This document shows, one piece after another, positions 16,006 to 23,794 of a DNA stretch of 64,000 nucleotides (its first letter is position 1; every line of letters starts with the position of its first letter). Location: contig NZ_LIVV01000009.1 in the NCBI RefSeq assembly GCF_001905825.1, positions 389,600-453,599 of the forward strand, written 5' to 3'. The position numbers and the translations under genes were made by a program. The DNA is from Streptomyces sp. CB02009. Lineage in GTDB: Bacteria > Actinomycetota > Actinomycetes > Streptomycetales > Streptomycetaceae. Below the pieces are notes generated by a model that worked only from the letters and a program-made list of their open reading frames with translations, was not told the origin of the DNA and did no database searches.

Positions 16006-17780
16006 TTGTCGGCCTCTCCAGAAGGGGCGGGGTCTTCTGCGGGTTCTTCCGCGGGTTCCGGCGCGGCTTCCGGATCGGCGTGGGACTCGGTCTCGGGGCC
16101 GGCGTCCGGCGCCGGGGGCGCGTCCGCCGTGAGCGCGACCGCGAGGTCGCCCAGCTCCTCCGGCAGCTTCGCGGACTCGCTGCGGCCCAGGCCGGCCATC
16201 TCGACGACGGTCACGCCGTCCTCACCGCGCACGGCCCGGACCCAGATCCTGCGCCGCTGGATGAAGAGCGAGCCGGTCAGACCGGCGATCGCGGCGATCG
16301 CGCCCGCGAGGGCGAGCCCGTTGCCGGGCTGCTGCGAGATCTGGAAGCTCGCCCACTCCTTGACGTCCTTCTCGAACGTGATCGAGCCGGCGCCGTCGGG
16401 GAGCTTCATCTCCTCGCCGGGCAGCAGCCGCTGGGCGAGCTTGTTGCCGGACGCGTCCGTGAACTGCTTCAGCTTGGACTTGTCGAGCTGGTACACGTTC
16501 TGCGGAAGACCGGAGTCGACCCGCAGGTCGCCGTGGAACCCGGTGAGCGCCATGACGGGGAAGTCCAGACCCGGGAACTGCGAGAACATCGTGCCCGCGC
16601 CCTTGCCCGCGAACGTCGGCACGAAGAAGGCCTGGAAGCCCAGCTGCTCCTTCTTGCCGTTCTTGTCGCGGTAGCCGTCCATCACCTTGATGGCGCCGGT
16701 GGACGTGATGTTGTTGTCGATGGGGAGCAGCGGCACGGCGCCGTGGAAGACGACCTTGCCGCGGCCGTCCTTGACTGTGACGACGGGCGCGTAGCCGTGG
16801 GCGATCAGGTAGACCTTGGAGTCGCCCACCTTGAGCGGCTCGTTGACGCGGATGACGGCCTTCTTGTCGGCGCCGCCCTGCGAGTACGAGACCTTCGCCT
16901 CGAAGGTGCGGGGCGTGCCGCGCTGGGGGCCGTTCTTCTCGTACGTGCCGTCGAAGGCGTCGAGCTTGAAGCTGAACGGCTCCAGCTCGTCGATGCCGAA
17001 CTGGGAGCCCGACTTGAAGTCGTCGTACTGGGTGAGCGTGTTGGAGAAGCCGTCGCCCTCGACGATCAGCTTGCCGCCCTCGGACTTGAAGAGCTGGCCC
17101 CAGGCGAAGGCGACGAGCATGACGATCAGGGCGACGTGGAAGGCCAGGTTGCCGGCCTCGCGCAGGTAGCCCTTCTCGGCGGCGATCGCGTCGCCCGCCG
17201 TGTGGGCGCGGAAGCGGCGTCCCTTGAGGAGGGTGAGCGCGGCGGCCCGGACCTGCTCGGGCTCGGCCGTGGTGCGCCACGTGGTGGACGCGGGAAGCCG
17301 GTCGAGGCGCTTGGGGGCGCCCGGCGGGCGGCTGCGGAGCTGGCCGACGAACTGCCAGCTGCGGGGCACGATGCAGCCGATGAGGGAGACGAACAGCAGG
17401 ATGTAGATCGCGGAGAACCACACGGAGCTGTAGACGTCGAAGAACTGGAGCTTCTCGTACAGCGGCGTCAGCGTCTTGTGGGCGTCCTTGAAGGCCTGCG
17501 CCTTGATCTCGTCCACGCTGGTCTGCGGGATGAGGGAGCCGGGGACGGCGCCGAGCGAGAGCATGAAGAGCAGGATCAGCGCGACCCTCATGGAGGTCAG
17601 CTGCCGCCAGAACCAGCGGATCCAGCCGATGACGCCGAGGGTCGGGCCGCCGACGACCGGCGGCTCGGCGCGGTCGTCGAGGGGTGCGGTGGACAGCTGG
17701 GCCCCGGCCGCACCGAGGTTCTCCTGCTGTTCCGTCGTACCGGAGGTGTCCGTCGTACCGGACGTGTCGGTCGTGCTCAT
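16002..17780 (-). CDS. resB: Cytochrome c biogenesis protein ResB (Ccs1)
   Basis: 592 residues. An N-terminal Thr/Ser-rich cytoplasmic tail precedes hydrophobic helices around residues 45-75, 105-130 and 195-215, then a large extracytoplasmic domain, then a final helix near residue 500. The motif RVALILLFMLSLGAVPGSLIPQ is typical of ResB/Ccs1. It partners CcsB in holocytochrome c assembly. The C-terminal tail is Ala/Glu/Pro-rich. The ATG at 17780 lies 5 bp from the ccdA stop and matches the family start better than longer readings. Confidence 0.93.
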   Translation of the reverse strand: MSTTDTSGTTDTSGTTEQQENLGAAGAQLSTAPLDDRAEPPVVGGPTLGVIGWIRWFWRQLTSMRVALILLFMLSLGAVPGSLIPQTSVDEIKAQAFKDAHKTLTPLYEKLQFFDVYSSVWFSAIYILLFVSLIGCIVPRSWQFVGQLRSRPPGAPKRLDRLPASTTWRTTAEPEQVRAAALTLLKGRRFRAHTAGDAIAAEKGYLREAGNLAFHVALIVMLVAFAWGQLFKSEGGKLIVEGDGFSNTLTQYDDFKSGSQFGIDELEPFSFKLDAFDGTYEKNGPQRGTPRTFEAKVSYSQGGADKKAVIRVNEPLKVGDSKVYLIAHGYAPVVTVKDGRGKVVFHGAVPLLPIDNNITSTGAIKVMDGYRDKNGKKEQLGFQAFFVPTFAGKGAGTMFSQFPGLDFPVMALTGFHGDLRVDSGLPQNVYQLDKSKLKQFTDASGNKLAQRLLPGEEMKLPDGAGSITFEKDVKEWASFQISQQPGNGLALAGAIAAIAGLTGSLFIQRRRIWVRAVRGEDGVTVVEMAGLGRSESAKLPEELGDLAVALTADAPPAPDAGPETESHADPEAAPEPAEEPAEDPAPSGEADK

Positions 17781-17785
17781 GGAAC

Positions 17786-18523
17786 TCAGATCCCCACCGT
17801 GAAACCGCTGGACCAGCCCTGCATCGTGGCGACCATGCTGTCCCACGCGCCCGTGAGGAGCAGGACACCGGTGACGACCATCATGCCGCCACCGATCCGC
17901 ATGACCCACGCGTAGTGCTGCTTGACCCACCCGAACGCCCCGAGGGCCTTGCGGAAGGCGAGGGCGGCGAGCACGAACGGCACGCCGAGGCCCAGGCAGT
18001 ACGCGGTGGCGAGTATCGCCCCGCGTCCGGCGCTGGCCTCCTGGAAGGCGAGCGCCTGCACCGAGGCGAGGGTCGGGCCGATGCACGGCGCCCAGCCGAT
18101 GCCGAAGAGCGCGCCGAGCAGCGGAGCGCCGACGAGTCCGGCGACGGGCTTCTTGTGGAAGCGGAACTCGCGCTGGGTGAACCAGGGCAGCAGGCCGAGG
18201 AAGAAGACGCCCATGAGGATCATGAGCACGCCGAGGACCGTGGTGAGCCCCTCCCGGTACTTCAGGAGGGTCGACCCGAAGTAGCCGAAGAGGGCCCCGC
18301 CGGACACGAACACGGCGGAGAAGCCGACGACGAAGAGGACCGCCCCGGCGGTCATCCGGCCCCGGCGGCTCTCGGCGAGGTCGGTGCCGGTGACCCCGGT
18401 GACGTAGCTCAGGTAGCCGGGGACGAGCGGGAGGACGCACGGCGAGAAGAAGGAGACGAGCCCGCCGAGCACCGCGATGGGCAGGGCGAGCAGCAGGGCT
18501 CCGCTGGTGACGGTCTCGTTCAC
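17786..18523 (-). CDS. ccdA: Cytochrome c biogenesis thiol-disulfide transporter CcdA
   Basis: 245 residues with six hydrophobic helices. The two conserved redox cysteines are visible in SFFSPCVLPLVPGYLSY near residue 30 and in IGWAPCIGPTL in the middle of the protein. CcdA relays reducing equivalents from cytoplasmic thioredoxin to the extracytoplasmic TlpA/ResA protein encoded immediately upstream. GTG start 4 bp after the TlpA stop. Confidence 0.94.
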   Translation of the reverse strand: MNETVTSGALLLALPIAVLGGLVSFFSPCVLPLVPGYLSYVTGVTGTDLAESRRGRMTAGAVLFVVGFSAVFVSGGALFGYFGSTLLKYREGLTTVLGVLMILMGVFFLGLLPWFTQREFRFHKKPVAGLVGAPLLGALFGIGWAPCIGPTLASVQALAFQEASAGRGAILATAYCLGLGVPFVLAALAFRKALGAFGWVKQHYAWVMRIGGGMMVVTGVLLLTGAWDSMVATMQGWSSGFTVGI

Positions 18524-18527
18524 CGGC

Positions 18528-19133
18528 TCACTTCTCCTTGAGGAGGGGGTCGATCATCGACCGCAGCTTCTCCTCGTCGAGCGCCATGAGCGAGCGGGCC
18601 GCGATCCGGCCCTCCTTGTCGAGGACGACGGTGGAGGGGATGGACTGCGGGGAGAGCGTGCCCTTGGGGAAGCCGAAGAGGATCAGCTTCCCCTGCGGGT
18701 CGTAGAGGCTCGGGTAGGTGACCCCGTAGTCCTCCTCGAACGCGAGGGCGGGCTGCTTGTTGGGGTCGCGGGTGTTGAGTCCGACGAACGCGACGCCCTT
18801 GCCCTCCAGGTCCTTGGCGACCTTCGCGAAGTGCGGGGCCTCGGCGCGGCACGGGGCGCACCAGGAGCCCCACGCGTTGAGGACGACGACCTTGCCCTTG
18901 AGGTCCGCGACGTCGAGCTGCTTGCCGTCGAGGGTCTCGCCCGCGAGTTCCCCGGTGGCGGCGCGCTCGCCCTTGGCCGCGGTGGCGATACCGCCCGTGT
19001 TGGTCACGAAGTTGGTGTTGCCACCGCCGCCGGACTTGCCGTTGCTGTCGTCGCCGCAGGCCGAGAGCGTGAGGGCGGCGGTCAGCACTCCGACGGCGAG
19101 CAGGGTGCGTCGAGGGGCACGGCTAAGGCTCAT
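18528..19133 (-). CDS. TlpA/ResA-like thioredoxin lipoprotein
   Basis: 201 residues. Signal peptide with lipobox LSAC anchors it outside the membrane; after a Gly/Ser/Asn linker comes a thioredoxin fold with the active site WGSWCAPCRAEAP and the cis-Pro region SIPSTVVLD. It should keep apocytochrome c cysteines reduced for heme attachment, drawing electrons from CcdA. It is the first gene of the cytochrome c maturation operon, preceded by a good promoter at 19175-19204. Confidence 0.92.
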   Translation of the reverse strand: MSLSRAPRRTLLAVGVLTAALTLSACGDDSNGKSGGGGNTNFVTNTGGIATAAKGERAATGELAGETLDGKQLDVADLKGKVVVLNAWGSWCAPCRAEAPHFAKVAKDLEGKGVAFVGLNTRDPNKQPALAFEEDYGVTYPSLYDPQGKLILFGFPKGTLSPQSIPSTVVLDKEGRIAARSLMALDEEKLRSMIDPLLKEK

Positions 19134-19174
19134 GTGAAAAGTTTCGCATGGGCGTTTGGGGGATCTTGGGCACC

Positions 19175-19204
19175 CCCCTACGTGCCCGTAAAGCCCCTTG
19201 TCAA
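19175..19204 (-). promoter_or_regulatory. Promoter of the cytochrome c maturation operon
   Basis: On the minus strand TTGACA (19204-19199) is followed after 18 bp by TAGGGG (19180-19175), a vegetative-type promoter about 45 bp before the tlpA start. The -35 is consensus; the -10 is a reasonable Streptomyces HrdB match. It lies in the 98 bp between tlpA and the deacetylase gene. Confidence 0.6.
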
Positions 19205-19231
19205 GATCGTCTAAGCGGACACGGCGGACGA

Positions 19232-20518
19232 CTATGCGGACGGGGTCGACGAGGCCGTCGCCGCGGGCCTGAGGAAGGCGTTCCAGCCGCCGGCCGGCTT
19301 CTGTCCCACCTCCAGCGAGCGCAGCTTCTGGAGGATCTTCGGGTCCTGGACGTCGAGCCAGTCGACGAACTGCCGGAAGGAGACGAGCCGGACGTCCTTC
19401 TTGCCGGCCATGCCCTTGAGCGCGTCCTCGACGGCGTCCATGTAGATGCCGCCGTTCCACTGCTCGAAGTGGTTGCCGATGAAGAAGGGCGCGCGGTTCG
19501 ACTCGTACGCGCGCGTGAAGCCGCCGAGCAGCGCCTCGGTGGCCTGCTTGCGCCAGCCCGGGTAGCGCGAGGGCATGCCCTTCGTCGTGTTCTTCGACTG
19601 GTTGGCGAGCATGTTGTAGTCCATCGACAGGACCTCGAAGGAGTGCCCGGGGAAGGGCACGGCCTGCAGCGGGAGGTCCCAGATGCCCTGGCGCTTGGTG
19701 GGCCACATCTGCCGGCCGCCGGGCGAGCTGGCGTCGTAGCGCCAGTTGAGCCGCTTGGCGGTGGGCAGCAGGTTGTCCTGGCCGAGCAGGCAGGGCGTGC
19801 GGCCGCCGACGAGTTCCTTGGAGTAGTCGAAGGGCAGCGGGTCGAGGTCGGTCCAGCCGCTGTTCGTCTTCCACTCGGTGACGAACTTCACGGCCTGGTC
19901 GATCTCGCTCTGCCACTGGGCCGGGGTCCAGTTGCCCACGGAGCCGGAGCCGCCGCAGAAGTGGCCGTTGAAGTGGGTGCCGATCTCGTGGCCGTCGAGC
20001 CAGGCCTGCCGGACGTACTTCAGGGTGTCCTTGATGTGGCCGTCGGTGAGGTACCCGATGTCCGAGGCGCCGACGCGGTTGTTCGGCGGGCGGTAGAGGT
20101 TCTTCTTCGACTCGGGGAGGAGGTAGATCCCGGAGAGGAAGAAGGTCATCGCCGCGTCGTGGTTCTTGGCGAGTTCGAGGAAGCGCGGGAACAGGCCGTT
20201 GCCGACCTCGCCCGCACCGTCCCAGGAGAAGATCACGAACTGGGGCGGGGTCTGGCCGGGTTCGAGCGGGACGGGGGCGTCGGGCTGGTGCGGCTGCTTT
20301 CCGGTGTCGGCGGTGGAACCGTCGCCGATGGGCTTCACGTCGTCCTTGGTCGGGGTGCCCGTGCTCGGCTCCGCCGAGACGTCACCCCCCTTGCCGGGTC
20401 CGGAACGCCCCGACTTGTCCTGATTGCCGTTGCTGCACGCGGCGACACCCATCGCCGCCGCGACACCAACGCCCGCCCCGAGCAGCCCCCTTCGACTGAT
20501 CCCACTCATCCCGCGCAT
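19232..20518 (-). CDS. Tat-type lipoprotein with polysaccharide deacetylase-like fold
   Basis: 428 residues. The N-terminus ISRRGLLGAGVGVAAAMGVAAC combines a twin-arginine motif with a lipobox, so export through Tat and lipid anchoring is likely. The domain has NodB-like features: FSWDGAGE supplies an Asp, and DGHEIGTHFNGHFCG supplies a His-x3-His-type metal site. Substrate unknown, probably a cell-surface glycan. Either the first ATG or the ATG three codons later could start it. Confidence 0.82.
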   Translation of the reverse strand: MRGMSGISRRGLLGAGVGVAAAMGVAACSNGNQDKSGRSGPGKGGDVSAEPSTGTPTKDDVKPIGDGSTADTGKQPHQPDAPVPLEPGQTPPQFVIFSWDGAGEVGNGLFPRFLELAKNHDAAMTFFLSGIYLLPESKKNLYRPPNNRVGASDIGYLTDGHIKDTLKYVRQAWLDGHEIGTHFNGHFCGGSGSVGNWTPAQWQSEIDQAVKFVTEWKTNSGWTDLDPLPFDYSKELVGGRTPCLLGQDNLLPTAKRLNWRYDASSPGGRQMWPTKRQGIWDLPLQAVPFPGHSFEVLSMDYNMLANQSKNTTKGMPSRYPGWRKQATEALLGGFTRAYESNRAPFFIGNHFEQWNGGIYMDAVEDALKGMAGKKDVRLVSFRQFVDWLDVQDPKILQKLRSLEVGQKPAGGWNAFLRPAATASSTPSA

Positions 20519-20824
20519 GCCATCCCCATTCGCGCTGACGTATTAACGAAACGTCATCCAATCCGACAATGAGTGAGATGCCGGGAGGAACACGGAGGTT
20601 CCGGGAAATCGCACAAAAATTTCAGGGCGGTCGGTTGGCATGAACACCACCCGACCGCCCTGAACTGTGGACCGCCGACTCCCGCACTGTCCAGCGGGGA
20701 CGAAATCCTTCACCGAAGGACTACAGGAGACTCCCCGCGGACACACTCCGCGGGAGACTCCGGGGACTCTGAGGAAGATTCCGGGGACTCCGGGGAAGAT
20801 CCCGGGGAGGATCCCGGGGAAGGC
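20519..20824. other. 306 bp without a gene: promoter and terminator region
   Basis: The left end holds the upstream region of the deacetylase gene (AT-richer, 20525-20580). A strong hairpin sits at 20621-20664. From about 20757 to 20824 runs a purine-rich series of imperfect repeats of the type GACTCCGGGGAAGATCC. I see no coding region supported by codon bias. Confidence 0.7.
20611..20664 (-). terminator. Intrinsic terminator of the hemL-phosphatase unit
   Basis: Arms TTCAGGGCGGTCGG (20621-20634) and CCGACCGCCCTGAA (20651-20664) pair perfectly over 14 bp. On the minus strand the stem is followed by ATTTTTGTGC (20620-20611), giving a U-tract, which is unusual enough in Streptomyces to make the assignment firm. 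Confidence 0.85.
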
Positions 20825-21529
20825 CTACGCTCCGAAAGCCTTCGACTTTCCCTTGACCGGCTTCGCGCCCGCGAGCAGATGCGCCGGAACGAGATCACGG
20901 GCCGGCTCGCTGTAGCCGACCGAGACGATCTTGTCGCCCCGGTACGTGAACGAGGTCAGCGAGGCGAGCGTGCACTGGCGCCGCCGCGGATCGTGCCAGA
21001 GCCGGCGCTTCTCCACGAAGCTGCGGACGATCCAGATCGGCAGCTGGTGGCTGACCAGCACCGCCTCGTGCCCCCGGGCCGCGTCCTTCGCCGCGTCGAG
21101 CGCCCCCATCATCCGGACGACCTGCTCGACGTACGGCTCGCCCCAGGACGGCTGGAACGGGTTCGTCAGGTGCTTCCAGTTCCCCGGCTTGCGCAGCGCC
21201 CCGTCACCGACGCCGAACGTCTTGCCCTCGAAGACGTTCGCCGCCTCGATGAGCCGCTCGTCCGTGACCAGGTCCAGGCCGTGCGCCTTGGCGACCGGCG
21301 TCGCCGTCTCCTGCGCCCGCTCCAGCGGGGAGGCGACGACGTACGTGATGTCCCGGTCGGCCAGGCTCTCCGCGACCCGGTCCGCCATCTGCCGGCCGAG
21401 CTCGGAGAGGTGGTAGCCGGCGCGGCGCCCGTAGAGGACGCCGTCGGGGTTGTGCACCTCGCCGTGCCGCATCAGATGGACGACGGTGATGTCCTGGCCG
21501 TTCTCGGCGCTGGCGGTGGCGTCGCTCAT
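20825..21529 (-). CDS. Histidine phosphatase (phosphoglycerate-mutase-like)
   Basis: 234 residues. The RHG catalytic motif is at LMRHGEVHNP near residue 20, with the conserved SPLERAQETA and EAVLVSHQLPIW segments of the branch-1 histidine phosphatase superfamily. The substrate is uncertain; members include phosphoglycerate mutases, phosphatases of sugars and cofactor precursors. The start overlaps the hemL stop (ATGA), so the two are cotranscribed. Confidence 0.9.
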   Translation of the reverse strand: MSDATASAENGQDITVVHLMRHGEVHNPDGVLYGRRAGYHLSELGRQMADRVAESLADRDITYVVASPLERAQETATPVAKAHGLDLVTDERLIEAANVFEGKTFGVGDGALRKPGNWKHLTNPFQPSWGEPYVEQVVRMMGALDAAKDAARGHEAVLVSHQLPIWIVRSFVEKRRLWHDPRRRQCTLASLTSFTYRGDKIVSVGYSEPARDLVPAHLLAGAKPVKGKSKAFGA

Positions 21530-22833
21530 GCCGTCGCCTCCGCGGCGGCGCGGGCGGCGGCCGGCAGGGCGGCGGCGATCCGCTCGATCGCCCGCTCGTC
21601 GTGCGCGGCCGACACGAACCAGGACTCGAAGGCGGACGGCGGCAGGTAGACACCGTCGGCCAGCATCGAGTGGAAGAAGGCGTTGAAGCGGAAGGCCTCC
21701 TGCTGCTTCGCCTCGTCGTAGTTCCGCACCTCGTCGGCGGTGAAGAAGACCGAGAACATGTTGGACGCGGTCTGCAGCCGGTGCGCCACGCCCTCCTTGG
21801 CCAGCGCGGCGGTGACCAGGCCCTGGATCTCCGCCGAGACCGCGTTCACCTTCTCGTACGCCGCGTCGTCGAGCAGCCGCAGCTGCGCGAGCCCGGCGGC
21901 CGTCGCGATCGGGTTACCGGAGAGGGTGCCCGCCTGGTAGACCGGGCCGGCCGGGGCGAGGTGCCCCATGACGTCGGCGCGGCCGCCGAACGCGGCGGCC
22001 GGGAAGCCGCCGCCCATGACCTTGCCGAAGGTCAGCAGGTCGGCCTTGACGCCGTCGACGCCGTACCAGCCGGCCTTCGACGTACGGAATCCGGTCATCA
22101 CCTCGTCGGAGATGTACAGCGCGCCGTTCTCCCGGCACAGGTCCGCGAGCCCCTGGTTGAAGCCGGCGGCCGGCGGCACGACGCCCATGTTGCCGGGCGA
22201 GGCCTCGGTGATCACACAGGCGATCTCGCCCGGGTGCGCGGCGAACGCGGCCCGGACGGCCTCCAGGTCGTTGTAGGGGAGCACGATCGTGTCCCCGGCC
22301 TGGGCGCCGGTCACACCGGGCGTGTCGGGAAGCCCCAGCGTGGCGACACCGGAACCGGCCGCGGCGAGCAGCGCGTCCACGTGGCCGTGGTAGCAGCCGG
22401 CGAACTTGACGACCTTGGCGCGGCCGGTGAACCCGCGGGCGAGCCGGATCGCGGACATCGTGGCCTCGGTCCCCGAGGAGACGAGCCGGACCTGCTCGAC
22501 CGGCTCGACGCGCGCCACGATCTCCTCGGCGAGCGCCACCTCGCCCTCGCCCGGCGTACCGAAGGAGGTGCCGCGGGCCACGGCCTGCTGCACCGCGGCG
22601 GTGACCTCGGGGTGCGCGTGGCCGAGGATCATCGGACCCCACGAGCACACCAGGTCGACGTACTCACGACCGTCCGCGTCGGTGAGGTAGGGGCCGGAAC
22701 CGGACACCATGAACCGGGGCGTACCGCCCACGGCCCGGAAGGCACGCACCGGTGAGTTCACGCCGCCGGGCGTCACGAGGGAAGCGCGGTCGAAAAGCGT
22801 CTGTGAGACTGGGGCTTCGTATGAATACGGCAC
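21526..22833 (-). CDS. hemL: Glutamate-1-semialdehyde 2,1-aminomutase HemL
   Basis: 435 residues, a class III aminotransferase that turns glutamate-1-semialdehyde into 5-aminolevulinate, the step after HemA. Recognisable segments are PGGVNSPVRAFRAVGG, LVSSGTEATMSAIRLARG, the PLP-phosphate region, and the catalytic lysine in LLTFGKVMGGGFP. The GTG at 22833 has AGGA six nt upstream and gives the family-typical N-terminus; longer readings lack conservation. hemA and hemC lie 28 kb away in this window. Confidence 0.94.
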   Translation of the reverse strand: MPYSYEAPVSQTLFDRASLVTPGGVNSPVRAFRAVGGTPRFMVSGSGPYLTDADGREYVDLVCSWGPMILGHAHPEVTAAVQQAVARGTSFGTPGEGEVALAEEIVARVEPVEQVRLVSSGTEATMSAIRLARGFTGRAKVVKFAGCYHGHVDALLAAAGSGVATLGLPDTPGVTGAQAGDTIVLPYNDLEAVRAAFAAHPGEIACVITEASPGNMGVVPPAAGFNQGLADLCRENGALYISDEVMTGFRTSKAGWYGVDGVKADLLTFGKVMGGGFPAAAFGGRADVMGHLAPAGPVYQAGTLSGNPIATAAGLAQLRLLDDAAYEKVNAVSAEIQGLVTAALAKEGVAHRLQTASNMFSVFFTADEVRNYDEAKQQEAFRFNAFFHSMLADGVYLPPSAFESWFVSAAHDERAIERIAAALPAAARAAAEATA

Positions 22834-23102
22834 TGTGATCCTGACCTGCGAGAGCGACTTCGGGCACGACATCGGGGACAGAGGGAGGGCGTGGACATCC
22901 TGAGTATTACGCCGGGGCGTTCGCCCTCCGCGTCTGCGAAACTGGGGCGTCATAGGGATGGCTCACGGAATCCATGGTGTCAGAGGCCACGGCGTTCTTG
23001 CGGACAGGTGTTTCACCGTACGAACGCGGGGGAGGTCACTGACACGATGATCGGGTTGCGCGGCGGGGTCGTGTTGCCGAGAAAAAGCAGTCGGGTGGAG
23101 AT

Positions 23103-23744
23103 ATGCATCGCGGTGGCGGACCGGGCGAGGGGACGGACGATCTGGGTCCGGAGTCTGCCCGCCGGGGCAGGCACCGGCGCCGGCGGAGCGAGGACTCGGC
23201 CTCGGGAAGCCAGGGCGGTCCCAGCACTCCAGGCATTCCCGGCATCCCCGACACCTCGGGCCCTCCGGGAGATCCGGCCGGCGGAAGCGCGAGCGGGAGT
23301 GGCCGGTTGGGGGTGACGTACAAGTACTTCGGCGCGCCCGACGGCGCCACGGCGGCCCGCGTCCCGATCTCGATGCGCCCCGAGGAACTCGGCGGCGACG
23401 AGCTCGGCATGGGCGGCATGTTCACCAAGATCAAGCCGGAGACCATAGCGGCCATGGTCCTCACCGGCATCCAGGGCATGCCCCTGAACAAGGTGCCGCC
23501 GCTGGAGCTGGTCGTCCTGCACCCGGACTACGCCGTGGTGAAGCTGCCGATGACCGTGGTCGACCCGCTGCGCGCGATCGGCGAGGAGTCGGTCGGCGCC
23601 GCCGCGTTCATCTGGTCCACGGTCCCGGACCGCGGCGGACCGCGCGACGCCTTCGACGTCTACCAGCTTCTCCACGAGTGGCAGGACTTCTCGGTCCGCC
23701 TCCACGAGGCGGGCCACCAGCCGTACTGCCTGGTGTGGCCCTAG
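23103..23744 (+). CDS. Conserved protein of unknown function
   Basis: 213 residues. The first 70 are disordered, rich in Gly, Pro, Ser and Arg. From about residue 72 there is a compact domain (YKYFGAPDGATAARVPIS through HQPYCLVWP) that I recognise as conserved in Streptomyces next to hemL but cannot assign. No membrane helix, signal peptide or catalytic motif is visible. The GGTGGAG ribosome site is close to the ATG at 23103, so the exact start is uncertain. Confidence 0.72.
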   Translation: MHRGGGPGEGTDDLGPESARRGRHRRRRSEDSASGSQGGPSTPGIPGIPDTSGPPGDPAGGSASGSGRLGVTYKYFGAPDGATAARVPISMRPEELGGDELGMGGMFTKIKPETIAAMVLTGIQGMPLNKVPPLELVVLHPDYAVVKLPMTVVDPLRAIGEESVGAAAFIWSTVPDRGGPRDAFDVYQLLHEWQDFSVRLHEAGHQPYCLVWP

Positions 23745-23794
23745 GCCTTCGGAAGAGACTGGCCGTCGGTGCCGGCGGGGGGACCGGCCCTCCG